Part shown: positions 28,809 to 42,700 of the stretch, one piece after another
Numbering within the stretch: the first letter of the stretch is position 1
Layout: every line of letters begins with the position of its first letter
Assembly (NCBI GenBank): GCA_963457665.1
Contig: OY735231.1
Span: 32,146,670-32,210,669, forward strand
Direction of reading: 5' to 3'
DNA: 64,000 nucleotides
Source of the DNA: Thysanoteuthis rhombus
Taxonomy: Eukaryota > Mollusca > Cephalopoda > Oegopsida > Thysanoteuthidae
Notes under the pieces: generated by a model
What the model was told of the DNA's origin: nothing
The model's input: only the letters and a program-made list of their open reading frames with translations
Databases searched by the model: none
Made by a program: the position numbers and the translations under genes

Positions 28809-31800
28809 CATAATATATATACATCCTTTTGGAGGTAATTAGTAACAATCCTTTCCTATATTGTCAAGTATCTTAAAACAGCTCGTACTGTCTGCTATCT
28901 AACCCTGGCTTACAAATCAAAACTACTCTTCATTGAATGACTATTCATCAAATAGTAACACCCAAGCATATCTCAGACAAAAAAGCGCATTCTGGCTGTA
29001 TCAATAAATTGCCTTCTGGTGCCAGACATAATTGTATTATTGTATTAATTGTATCATTTTCTCTTTGATTATATGATTAGTAGCTTAGTCAGCAATTGTT
29101 ATGCTTATAAATGTACTGTAATTTATACAAAGAATTCATAGAAATAAGTTGTAATTGTCTTTTTGAGTCTGCTGGGCTGTTGTATTCTCATCTGGTGATT
29201 CACCTATATGATATCCAACTATTGAAACCTTTTCTTCCTTACACATCTCTGTTGACTTTTGGCAAATGGGATTAATGTTTCAGATATTGTTCTTTATGCA
29301 AGCATATATTTTCTGTTTTGTCATGTTCCACAGTAAGAAAAACTAAAGATCTATTGTGTAGAGATAGATCAATCAAAAGAATGAAATATTGTTACTATTA
29401 CAGATTGATTCATCCATACTAGATTCTTCATCTTTGTTAACTTTACCATAACTTTTCTTTTACTGCTGTGCTCTCTCGGCCTTCTTTTTTTTTCTCAATT
29501 TCTGTTTAAGACAAGTTGTTACCATTATACATAGATTTATTCTGACCAGATTCTTCATATTTGCTGTCTTTATCATAACTTTTTGGCTTCCCTTCTCCTC
29601 AGCCTCTTTTCTTTTGGAAATTCTTTGAAATAGGCTTTTGTTAAGTGTTGCAGTTACCTGGTGATTACAACCTCAATCCCTGGATCAGGTAGTAAAATTC
29701 GGATATACTCTGGTTAAGCATGAATGAGCAAAAACGATACCACAGGAACGATATAAATGGCATCAATGAATACAATACATCCCCTAGACACATGAAGAAG
29801 GACCAAGGGTTCATGACTGAAACTTTGTTTCTGTTATAACATCTATAACAACGAAGATGAGAACAATAGTTCGAATGAATCAATACATATTAATGACAAG
29901 ATCTTTTCTCAGAAAACAGACAAAAAGCCATAACAAAGTTATTCTGGAGTTTGATAACTAAATTTTCTATTATTAATTTTTTGCTGCTATTTACCTTCAT
30001 CTTGATTGATGTTACTTTGATGAAATGTCTTTGTGTCTAAAATAGAGAGATAAGTGGATTACTCTGAAATATTTACTTATATTCTGTTGCTTCACTGAAG
30101 TTTCCAAGCATTTTGAATATCTCAAAAAACTGGATATACAGCCTGTAATTTAACTTGATAACTAATTACAGGGGGCCTTACCGGACATGCATGAACAGAC
30201 ACTCTTCCAGGGAGGGCTGCTCTGTCAGTAGTGAAATGCCATTGAGTGAGCTAGTGTACTGTGTCACCATTGCATTCACAATGACCAAACCTGTCCATTC
30301 TTTATATCTTGGTGTTGTTTTTCCGGTAAAACATGGTATCATCCTGGCCTGTCAGCCTCTCCTTCCTCACAGTGCATAATTGGCTTCCTGTGATTTTAAG
30401 TGTGTGTTAGATTAAGGAGAATGCAACTCAGCATCTAATGGTGATCTGGTTAGAGGACTTTGCAGACTGTTTTTTGGTGCTGTGTGTCAAGTGTTTGAGG
30501 TTCCAAGTAATGTACTTTGAAGCTAGGTAGGCCACTATTTTGTTATCATTAAATTGCTAGATACTCTTCAGGCAGACCAAGGGTATGTTGACCTTCCTTC
30601 TAATCAAGATAAGATCAATTTCTATCATGATTTATTAGAAACCATCAACCAAAACTGTCAACATCAACATAGGTTTCTTCAGTTTTTGTGTTAGTCTGGC
30701 TGGCTGTATGTATGTATCGATCATGCATACATGCTGCATAGCTAGAAAGCTGAAAATTTCAACGTTTGCTCCTTATCCCTATTCATTTTCTGTTCTTTTA
30801 CATCCTCAGGTTTTCAGTGGGGGTTCAATTTGCAATGCAGTTTCATGCTAAATTGGTCTCTCTATCTGCGTCCTGCAGTATTCACGCTTGTTTTCTTCTT
30901 AAATTTGGAGTTTTTTTTAGTGGTCACAGCTTTACAAAATTTCTTCATTGATCACCCCTATTTCCAATTTTTAATTGATAATCCTTAACACTACAATCTG
31001 CCAAAGGACATTGGTGGCATGACAGTTTCTATCGAGTGACTAACCAAACCTGTTTGACTTAATTTTAGAGATTCTCAAGTAGGTTTCTTTTGAGAGTCTT
31101 TGTATCTGCATGGAACATCTGGATTTCAGGAAAAATCTTGCTCTTGTCGAGCTACCAAAGCAGAGAAAGAAGGAAAAGAAGCAAAAATAGTCATAACATT
31201 CCCACACTTAACATGAACCAAATTTATTTTGTAGTTTGCTTCTGTTTAATTAGTAGGATTGGAATTCATTAGTGGTTCTTTTTTTCTTTTTTTCTTCTAA
31301 TTCCTAATGTCAAAAGCAATAAACTTGGTTGGTGTTGAAAGTGTTGCAAACATGATGACAAGTGGGTCAGGAACTGATTCTCTGGATACTGACAGCCATG
31401 TGCACACATGATTTCGTAATTTATTGCCAGATGAAATATTGATTTGGATTTTCCACACTTCTATGATTCTTGGATGTTGAACATTAGACATGCATAATTG
31501 AACTAATTGAGTTTGCTTTGCTGCAAATCAAAGATACTTTATAATTACATTAAATGAGATCTGTCCGGAAAGTTTCCAGACATTATTTTATTAACAAAAC
31601 AAGAAAAAGAACAGACTCTGTTCAAAACCTGCAACATTGTATGTACAATTTTAGACAGCATTTGGCAATATTTGTCACCTTTTGTTCCTGTAATAAAACT
31701 ATTTGTTTCTAATTGATTTTTCAAGGTAATCCCCATTAAAATGTCTGAAACAATAATAAGCAATCATTGCATCAAAAACAAAATGTAAGATATTGTTCAA

Positions 31801-34800
31801 AATTTAATATGATTCATTGGAAATTGGAAAAGTTATATTTTCACCCACACTTTCTCTCTCTTATTATCCCCACCACTTATTGGGATAACAGCTTTCTTCT
31901 TTGTTAGGAATGCTGTCCATCTCTCTTTAACCACTCTCTCTTCAAATTACTTTATTCTTGCTGTTAACCATTTTGATTCTGGTCTTGAGAATAAATTCCT
32001 GCTATTGATAGAACTGCCAACTTACATTGCAGTTACAAATAACCTACCTAGTATAATGGCATCTTAGTCACCTTCGAAGTACTCCCTTGGGATCTGCACA
32101 CATATCCAAAGTACCGTTCAACCTTTTAAAGCCATCAGTAAAGTCTTCTCCTAGAATTGCCATCAATTGCTTCCTTGCATTCTCTTTAATCTCTTCCACG
32201 GTTTAAAATCTCTTTGGAAAAAATGAAAAATCAGATCGACCTGGATGATGTAATGCTTTTTTCTCAAAACTCTGCATTGGACATGAAGAATTACTCACTT
32301 GATCATTGTGAATGTGACGACCAAAATCACTTAAACACTGAAGAAATGTATGTTGACAGTTTCGGTTGATGGTTTTGAACAAGCTCACAACCTTTATTCA
32401 TTTTTAAGTAGCATTTTCTTTCACCATAATATTAATTGCTCTTCATTGCAACTGCACCAACCCTCAATCTATGGCAGTGAGTAGATAAAGTGAATGAAGA
32501 ATAAACTCTGGGTGAGACTTGAAATCAGATCACTTCTACAGCGGGAAGCCTGTATGGTGACTGTTCTATCAGTTGAGCTACCAGATATTTCATCCTTAAA
32601 CCCATCCTTTATTTTTCGCAGATAATTTGGTGCCACAAAAAGAAATAAAACGAGAAATAGAACAGGTCTGGTTAGTCACTCAATAGAAACTATCACATGA
32701 CCAATGTCTATTTGCAGGATGCTGAGTTGGGAAGGATCAATTCAAAAATTGGAAAAATTATTGATCAATGAACAAGTTACTTCTCTTGTCTTTTTTTGGG
32801 CAGTGATCACAAAAAATGTATGAATGTATGGATCTTTAGAAAAAAAGCACGAATGACACCAACAAGGGATCAATTTAGCAAAAACCTACATTGCAAATTG
32901 ACCCTCCCCTCTAAAAACCTATTCAGGGGGGCAATTTTCAAAAAACAAAAAAAGAGGTTTTTCTTTAGACATAATAGGGAGTAAATATTTGAATTTTCAG
33001 TCCTCTAGCTTCATTAGTGCTGCCTATATGCGTCATACATGCATACATAGCCAGCCAGCCAGAATCACTTAGAAACTGAGTAAACATACAACAACAGTTT
33101 TTGTTGTTGGTTTCTGACAAGAAGTAAATCAAAAAATAAAATATGTAAAAAAAAACTAAAAATAATTCCATGCCTATTTTATTTTTCTCACAGGTGATTT
33201 CCCAGGAAGTAGGTGAAGGTTTCAATCTGCACAGTTTAGCCTCAGGTAGAAGCACATGGAAAGGTCGTATGCAACAGATTCTCACTTCACAGCAAAAGGT
33301 AAGAACATAAAAAAAAAACTGAAAAAACAATTTGAAACTAAGTAAAGTCTAAGTTAAGAGATGAGACTTCCTTACAAAGATGTAAAATCATCCAGTTAAA
33401 GGCAAATTTTCATTTTTGGCTCAAAATCGGAAAGGCCTGAATCCACTTCTCCAAACCAACTATAATGGTCATTAAACCCTTCCATACATGTATTCGAATG
33501 AGAATGTCTTTTAGTCATATATTATGTAATAATTTACACTTATGCTATTTTTTCTTTCATTTCATATTGTTGGGAATTTTTTGACATCAATCTGTAACTC
33601 TGATACATGGATCTTTGGATTATTCATGCCAAGAAGGTCGCAAGAAAACATATATATTACAAAATGCAACACAGACTAAAAAATATACAAGGTCTGTCTC
33701 AAAAGTATCCAGCCATTTTGAATATCTCGAAAACCAGTTGTGCGTCTTTAATGTAACTTGTTAACCAATCAGAGAGAATCATACTACGTACGCGTAGACA
33801 GACACTCTCCTGTCGGGTTAAGCAATGAGAGGCCATTCGGTGAGCTTGTGTATATTGTGACTATTGCATTCACAATGACTGAGCCTGCCTATTTATGTCT
33901 TGTGCTGGGTTTCAACAAATCATTGCATCATCCTCGTCTGTTAAACCAATTACCGTCCAGATCTGGCTCCCTATGACATCAGCCTTTTTTCAAAAGAGAT
34001 TTCAGATGGTGGATGAGATTAAGGAGAGAATGACAAAGTGACCAATAGCAATCTCGAAAGAGGACTTTGCAGACTATTTTGATAAAAATATATGGTCTTA
34101 ATCGGATTATTTTGAAGGAAGTAAGGCGCTATCGCCTTAAGTAGGCTATTCTTTTGCTAATATTAAATGGCTAGGTACTTCCTGGAAAGATTTCATATCA
34201 TCTTAAATGTTATGATAATAACAACAAAGATGGAGATATTCATCTGTGTTGTTGCACCAGTTTGAAAATGTCCTTTGGAAATTAGTCTGAAATTACAGGA
34301 AACAAAATTTTTGGTAACGGATATTGAATGAAATGTGTTTGTATGTGAATCTCCTCACTATAGATGCAGATATATTAAGATATTAGTAGAAACAATACAA
34401 AAATATGGATGTTTCTGACATGCACACTATATTTTTACACACGCATAAAAAATATTCATTGTTGAAAATGAATAGGCTCAGGTGGAAACTTAAAACCAGT
34501 TAAAGTATTCAGTTGAGAAGTTTAATCTATATTGACTCAAACAATAATTCTCTCTCAGTCCAAGACAAGAATATTGATGTTACAACAATTGATTTCTCTA
34601 TGTACAGTTTATACCCACTAAACTCAGGGGCCAACCCAGTGCATTATCATAAGTATTAATACAATTTGGTGGCATCTTATGATCTTAAGTAGGATGGCAT
34701 GCTCCCCACTGGAAAAAAAATACTGGCCAAATTTAGGAAAATGAATATTAAAAATAATTTGCGTGTGTATAATATTGTAGGTGTTGAGTTGCTTAACAAT

Positions 34801-37800
34801 TACTGCCATGGAATATGGAATTGACAAACTGAGTTTGAGTTTTGGCTGAGGCTGCTCACGTTCACTTTGGGAAGGGTATGAATCCACCCTCCCCAGCAGC
34901 TATAGGCAAATAAGACAGTTGGAGCCCTTTACCTCTGTTGGTCAGTCCATCTTGGTTAGGGGACTAGCAACTCCAGCCGGTAGAATCTGCTTATGACTGA
35001 AACCACATTGCTCCACAAAGAGTGTACAAGAAGAGAAAAATATACAATGTTAAATTATGTACGTACTTAAAGATACTAGACATACACACAAGAATCACTG
35101 GATATATATACACACATTTTATTTGATCTCTTGCCATATCCTGAATGAGAACAATAAATAGTGTTAAATTTAGATACAAAGATGGGAAAGATGTCACACG
35201 ACATAAATGCTAATTATTGTTCATTGTAAATACAAGTCTATTTTTAAGTAATAGTTCATGAGTGTAAGTGAGTATCTATCCAGTTATAAAACAAAATCCC
35301 ACAACTAGTTTGTTTCATTTTTTTTCTTGTGGATTTTCATGTAGACTTATTAAGACATTAGAAAGTACCAAACTACCGATAATGGATTTATCTACTTTGC
35401 TTGTTGAACGACCATCTCATTTGTAACTTTTTCCACTCGACGTACTATATATTGTCTCGAGTAACTCCTGGACTAACATCTGTATTATAGAAAGGGAGAC
35501 ATTTTATTTATTTATCTCATATACTGGTATATAAGAAAGCCATTCAATTTAATAAAAAAACTATATAAATATTACATTGCATCCAGTGTGCCAGCATTAT
35601 GACTAGAGAGGGGTTCTACTGAAGCTTGATACATACACTGATTTGGTTCGGATAAGTTGCAGTGAGCAGTAGTCCTCTGAATAATCTTGTAAACTATCAA
35701 ATCATCGTAGCCCTAAAAATATGACCAGCCAAGTGGGCTACAGATTCTTCTCTCTTTGAGTATCTGTGACAATGTGGATGTGTGTGTGCGTGCGTGTGTC
35801 TCTGGGTACTCTTGGTCAAATGTCTGGGGTTACAGGTTTGAAAATTTGCATGGGTATGCCACTAGGCACCCTCTAACAATGATCTTTTTTGTTTTTTCAT
35901 GAAAGTACTTTTTTCAGTCTTTATGGGTCATTTTGGGACCACCAATGCCCAAATCTGGTGCTGTTATTGTTTTAGATAATTTTAGATAGAAGATCTATTT
36001 TTTAAAGATAATTCTAGATTAAAGATCCATTTTGAAAAATAGTTTTAGATAATCTTTCAGATAATTGGTTCTGGTACATGCTCAGACTGTAGTAATTCTT
36101 TTATGCAATGTACAGATATTCATATTTTTTGTGATGATAGATTACAAATTCTATTTTGAACTAGGAAGCACTCAGAGAGCACAAACCCCTAAAAACTGAT
36201 TGTAAATAGCTCATTTATAGCTAGGATGTAGGGGAAGTAACTGTAAAAATATGTAATCAATTCTTCCTTAGTCTGTGTTTCTCTGAATTTTTGAGATGAG
36301 GTATTATTATTATCTCTATTATTGTTCGGACTATCCTCATCTTGGTTGTTTTCTATACAACGTTTCAGCCGTTGTACTCTATGGCCTTCATCAGAAAACA
36401 GTAACATCAAATACCAAAAACTGCCACCTGAGGTTTAAGGCTCTTAAAAATTGTCCACATAGACACATGGCGTAGTGGTTAGAGAATCGGACAGAATTAC
36501 TGCAAGTAATCTAATGGTTCTAGGTTCAATCCCAGTGTGAGATAACAATAATTCAACCCAAAATGGATCCAACCCAAAATTTAATGATTTCTCCCTTAGC
36601 CTATCGCTCACTCTTCCACAGAAAGATACTGAAATTTATTGAGAACTTCTGGAGATATTGTATGGACAGACATACAGCCAAATAGACACAAGTGTATTTA
36701 TGTTCCTCTCCCAATGCTCTATGGCAGTTATAAACTCTCAGCTGTCTAAGGTTATAAAATTGGGATATGAAGTCTTGTAGCATTTTCCATATTTACCTGA
36801 CATTTCTCCTTCAGATTATCATTCTGAATTTCATATCCATTATAAAAAGTTGGAAGCCATAATTTTTGCTTCTACTGTGACCACTAAACCTAAACAATTT
36901 TATAAAGATGACCTGTTAACATTAGTGAATCATTGGAAAATATAATCCCTCATCTTACTATTCAAAAAATATTTTCATATGTAACTAATTGAATGGTTGC
37001 TAGCAAAAGTTGATTTATCAATTATTCATGTTCCATTGAAAGATGTTTTTTGGTGACAAGTTTTCATTTGATATTCTACAGTCTTTAACTAAATCTGTTT
37101 AGGAAAAAGGAAGCCAAAACAAATCTTGAATTTTTAGGTAATTTAATTTCAGATTTCTGAACTAAAGCACCAAATTGAAGATTTACAGTCCAAAAATGGA
37201 AATTCACCAAAGGAGACTGCAGTTAGTGACAGAAACTCTTCGAATCCAACGTTACGACGACTTGCACAAGAAAGAAAAGAAGCACATGATGTAGGTTTCA
37301 TATAAGCTTGATTTTTTCTGTTTTGTTTTGTTGAATACCCATATAAGTGTCTATATGCATCTGCATTTAAAAACACTTGAAAAATTCACTCTATTAACAT
37401 TCATTGAATTTTTGGGATTATCATTACCACATATGGTATATCATGAAAATTCCATCAGCAAGCCGAGTGTAGAAAACAAAACAAAAGAAGAAACATGATG
37501 TAGGTTTTTGGTTAGCACACAAGCTTGATTTTTTTCTGAAAGTTTGTAATGGTAAATACTCATATAAGTATGTATATATTTGTATTGAAAGACATATTTT
37601 CTATGTTTTTTTTTATTTATCATTATCACGTATGGCACATAAAAATTCCAATAGTTTGCTAAGTATAATAGTACAACTTGTAGTAGAGAGAAGAGAGGTG
37701 CATGATCTATATTTATGGTTGAAGTACATGCTGATTTTTTCTGAGTGTTTTGTAATGTTAAATACTCATATAAGTGTCAATATGTAGCTCTGTTCAAATG

Positions 37801-39722
37801 CATACTCATTTCATTAACATTCATTGAATTTTTGAAATTATCATTGCCATGTATGGGATATCAAAAATTCTATTAGTAAGCCAAGTATAGAAAATAGTAC
37901 TATTTATGCAATGTGCACATGAAAGAATTATGCTGGGCCTCACATGGAGAGACCACAAGACAGCACAGTACATCAGGAAAGACAAGAGTCAGGGACATCA
38001 CAGAATCCATTAAGAATCTCAAATGGCAGTGGGCTGGCCATGTTGCAAGAATGGCGGACAACCGATGGACATCGCGACTCACGACATGGATCCCCAGAGA
38101 TCACATGCGCAACCGAGGCTGGCAGAATATTAGATGGAGAGACAAGCTAGACAAATTCAGAAAATACTGGCTCCGCGACGCCCATGATAGAGAATTGTGG
38201 CGAATCCTAGGGAAGGTCTATGTCCAATGACGGACGTTAAAAGACTAATGATGATGATGAAACAGGAAAGAAAAGAGGCATACAATGCTGTTCTTTGTTT
38301 ACAAAAGCTTAATTTTTCAGAGTGTTTTACAGTGGTAAATACTCATATAAGAATCTATTTATATCCGTATTCAAAGACATATTCATTTCATTAACATTCA
38401 GTGAATTTTTGGAATAATCATTGTCACATGAAGTATGTTATTAAAATTCTATCAGTAAGCCAAGTGTAGAAAGCAATACAATTTGCAGAGGAAAGAAAAA
38501 GATGTTTCCCTTGTGTTGTTATAATGAAATACATAAATGTATCCATATAATATAAATTAAAATTTGTTTGTGGCAAAGAAACATATCTGATCAAAGATGA
38601 TATTTATCTTGATTCCGTCATACGGAATACCCACGAGACATGTTTTCCCTAGAAATCAGAGTTTACATAAAGCATTTTTTTCTGCTTGTATCTTGATCTT
38701 TGTTCGATGTTTTAACAGTTTCTGATGTGTTATTTCATCTAATTTGCTGCGGAAGAAGACATTATCTATCGTTCATCTTTATTGACTTATTCTGTATATT
38801 TTTGCAGATATCATATATATTTTTATGATATTCTAATTATATGGACCTCAGAAACTATTGATTGAGATTGGCCTAGGCACTTTAACAACTGTCTAGACAT
38901 GCACACAATATAGATATATTAGAAACCATCAACCGAAACTATCAAGATAGATTTCTTCAGTTTTTAAGTTGGCCTTGCTGACTGGCTGGATATCTATGTA
39001 TCACACATACAAGCTGCACCAATTGAACCTAGGGGCTGATAATTTTAACAAGCACTTATTTCATCAAAAAAAAACTTTACAGTTTTTCAAAAATCCCTTC
39101 CCTGAATAGGTTTTTAGTGAGGGCGGTTCAATTTGCAATATAAGTTAATGCTAAAGTGATCCTTTAGTTTGTGTCTGGCAGCATTCACATTTTTTGAATA
39201 TTCAGACTTTTTTTAGTGATCCCCGCCCAAAAATGGCAAGAGAAGTAACTTATTCATTGATCACCCCTTTTTCCAATTCTTTAATTGATCACCGCCAACA
39301 CAGCATTCTGCTAAAATACTTTGATCGTGTGGCCATTTCTATTGCATGATCAACCAGACCTATATTTATAGACATGGATTGTCCATCTATTAGATATATT
39401 AAGTGTGTGCAGAAGTTCCCAGAACCCTCTTTTTTGAAAACCAGAGACTGAATATACTGGTAGATTTTTTTAGTTTTGTTTGCATAAATTTTTATTGGAA
39501 ATTCTGTACAAGCTTCTATAAAAGCTAGTGAATTAGATCCTCACAGAGTACACTTTTATTGTGTCCTTGTGCCAAACTAAGCTAACCTTCATAGATATTT
39601 ATATTATAATTCTATTTACCTTTTTCTTGACAGAAAGTAGTTCTTGAACTCAAAGAACTTCAAGAAGTGCATGGTTCTCTCAAAAATAAATGTGAGAGTG
39701 CAAAAGCCAGGTATATCTCTCC

Positions 39723-39756
<34 letters not shown>

Positions 39757-42700
39757 ATCTACCTATCTACCTATCTACAGTGTGTTCCAACTTAATATGC
39801 AAATAAATAAGATGATAATGATTACAAAACTTCGAGCCATCAAATTTTGGTCTGACATACATCTCATGTTTATGCAGAATATCATAGAATCTGAGATTTA
39901 ATTGTAATAAAGAATTCCATTCATGTAGAATACACGATTATTTAAAATGTTTTAATATGTATGCAACCATTTCGAAGGAATCAATTCATATGAAATACAC
40001 GATTATTTAAAACGTTTCAAAATACGCGATTATTTAAAATGTTTTAATGTGTATGCAACCATCTCGAAAGAATCAATTCATATAAAATACACGATTATTT
40101 AAAACGTTTCAAAATACGCGATTATTTAAAATATTTCAATGTGTATGCAACCATCTCGAAAGAATCAATTCATATAAAATACACGATTATTGAAAATATT
40201 TCAATGTGTATGCAACCATCTCGAAAGAATCAATTCATATAAAATACACGATTATTTAAAACGTTTCAAAATACGCGATTATTTAAAATATTTCAATGTG
40301 TATGCAACGATCTCAAAAGAATCAATTTGAAGTGATTAGAGGAAAAAAAGAAAAAGAATGACCATTATCTTGCACTGGATACTCCTGAAGGTTGACAAAA
40401 AAGATGATACCTTATGAGGCCTCTCCACATCAGACGATGACAAGGAGGTAGAAGAGTTATGTCTTAGGCAGGAACCATTGACAATGAGTGGTTAATGTTT
40501 CATACTTGTTAACGATTTAATATTTAATTTCTCTAAGTCCTGATATCTTTGTATATATTTGAATGGAAATTAATCTCATGAAAGAGGTCTAAATAGCGGA
40601 GCAGTTTATAGAGTGGACAATGGAAACAGTGATCTGAGTTCAAACTTTGGTCGGGGCTATTTATGCTCACTTTGCAATAATACCCTTAGGGAAGACATGA
40701 ATCTATCTATTCTCCTACCAGCAATGGGTAAAATTACTGAGCAAACTGGGCTCTCTTGCCTTGCAAAGGCAACTAGTTTAGGAGAAGGACAAATGATTCC
40801 AAGCCAGAGAGTGGAGCTCTTTTAAAGCCATTCGATGCCAAATTTGCTTTCCTTCCGACAGCTCCAGCAGCCAAAAGGTGAAGAAGTAACATCCATTGAT
40901 CACCACCTTTTCCAATTTTTGAATTGATCACCCCCATCACAGCATTGTGCCAGAAGTTGGTCATGTGATAGTTTCTGTTGAGTGATCAATCGATCAGAAG
41001 CTTATGCCAAATGTAATGAGCTCAGCTTTTCTTTGGACTACACCAGCAAGCCCGTTAGGTGGAGCCTTTCAACTGGACATTTCAGGATCTCCATACACTT
41101 ATGTCCTGGAGGGTTCACCAGTGTTGTTCCATTGTCTATCAAGACAGAAAGAGGTCCTCTTTTAGAATCTCATGTATTTAATGAAGGGTTCAGTTCAAAA
41201 TTTTAAGAATTTTACCAAATATGACAGGCAACTGAAGATGGTCAGAGGGTACAAAGACAGAACTATTGTGACTATAATAGCCAAGATGAGGACACAAGTT
41301 CAAATAAATCTGTATATAAGATTACTATTTGTGATTGATTATATAATTTTGGATGTGGATTTTTTGTCATATTTTTTTTCATTAAATGAAGTATTGTAAC
41401 CCATCATTATCAATGTGTCTAGAGGCTGGATTTGAATTTCTGTAAGCCCTCAAAGCTTCTGTAGCTTAGATGGTAAAGTAGCTAGTTTGCTTAACCAGTC
41501 TTCCTTGTGACAAGAGGGACGTCAGTTTGAGCCTCACTGAGAGCTTATTCTTAATTTCCAATCTTCACTGTTTACTCACTGCCACAGATTGATGTGATAA
41601 AATCAATGATAATTTTTTGTATGAAGGTCTGAATCTAAAAGTGAAACCTGATTTAATCTTGATTTTTCCTTTCAATTTTAGAAACCAAGTGCTGTCAAAT
41701 GAAGTAAAAATGCTGAAGCAACAAATTAAAACTTTATTAGATAAAGGGCAACATGACGATGAAATGATATCAACTTTAATGGTTTGATATATCATAATTT
41801 CTATTTTTCACTTGTTCCTAGATATTTTTTTTACCCATGATGCTCTCTCTTTTTTTATTCCTCTTTCTAATACTCCATTCTTCTATCTTCCTCCTTTATT
41901 TTCTCTCCATTTTAGCCTCTCTTTCATTTGAAACTACTAATAAATACCTAGTATATCTCGGAATTTTTGAGATGAGGTATTATTATTATTTCTATTGATA
42001 TTCGGACCATCCTCATCTTTGTTGTTTTTCATACAACGTTCCGGCCGTTGCACTCTACGGCCTTCGTCAGGTATCATCTGGTAGATTTGGGGAAGTAACG
42101 AACCGAACCGGTGGTATACTGACTGTACTCCCCTCTTTAGCATTAGTAGTATTGTTATACTGTCTCACACTAGGATCGAACCTAGAACCATCAGATTACT
42201 TAACAATAATTTGTCTGATGCTGTAACCACTGCACTATGAGTGCAACGGCCGAAACGTTGTATGAAAAACAACAAAGATGAGGATGGTCCGAATATCAAT
42301 AGAAATAATAAATACCTGTTGATTTGTTAACAGAAGATCCAGGTGTGGAGATCTAAAGCACTATTGTATCTGAAAAAAACTCTAGGTAGTTTCCTGAAGA
42401 GAGTTCAATTTCATCCCATTTTACTTCCTCAATTTTCTTGTTATTTGATGAGAGTTCAGCTTTTTTCACCCCTACCCGACTGCATAACCCTACCCTGGTT
42501 TTTTCTCCCCTTCCCCACCTACTTAGTGGTTATTTTGTTGTGATTCCATTTTCAGAACCTCCCCTCTACCCCGACTCCTTTTAACAAAGGAATTTTATTT
42601 TCAAAGTGTCACATGGAAATTTGACACTGAAACATGAAGAAAAGACAGGTTGCTCATTACAGTATAGATTTTTACTATTTCCAGTCAAACACAGAATCTG

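Noticed and set aside
31297-31491. 64-codon minus-strand frame
   Set aside because: No recognisable family, no splice or promoter context.
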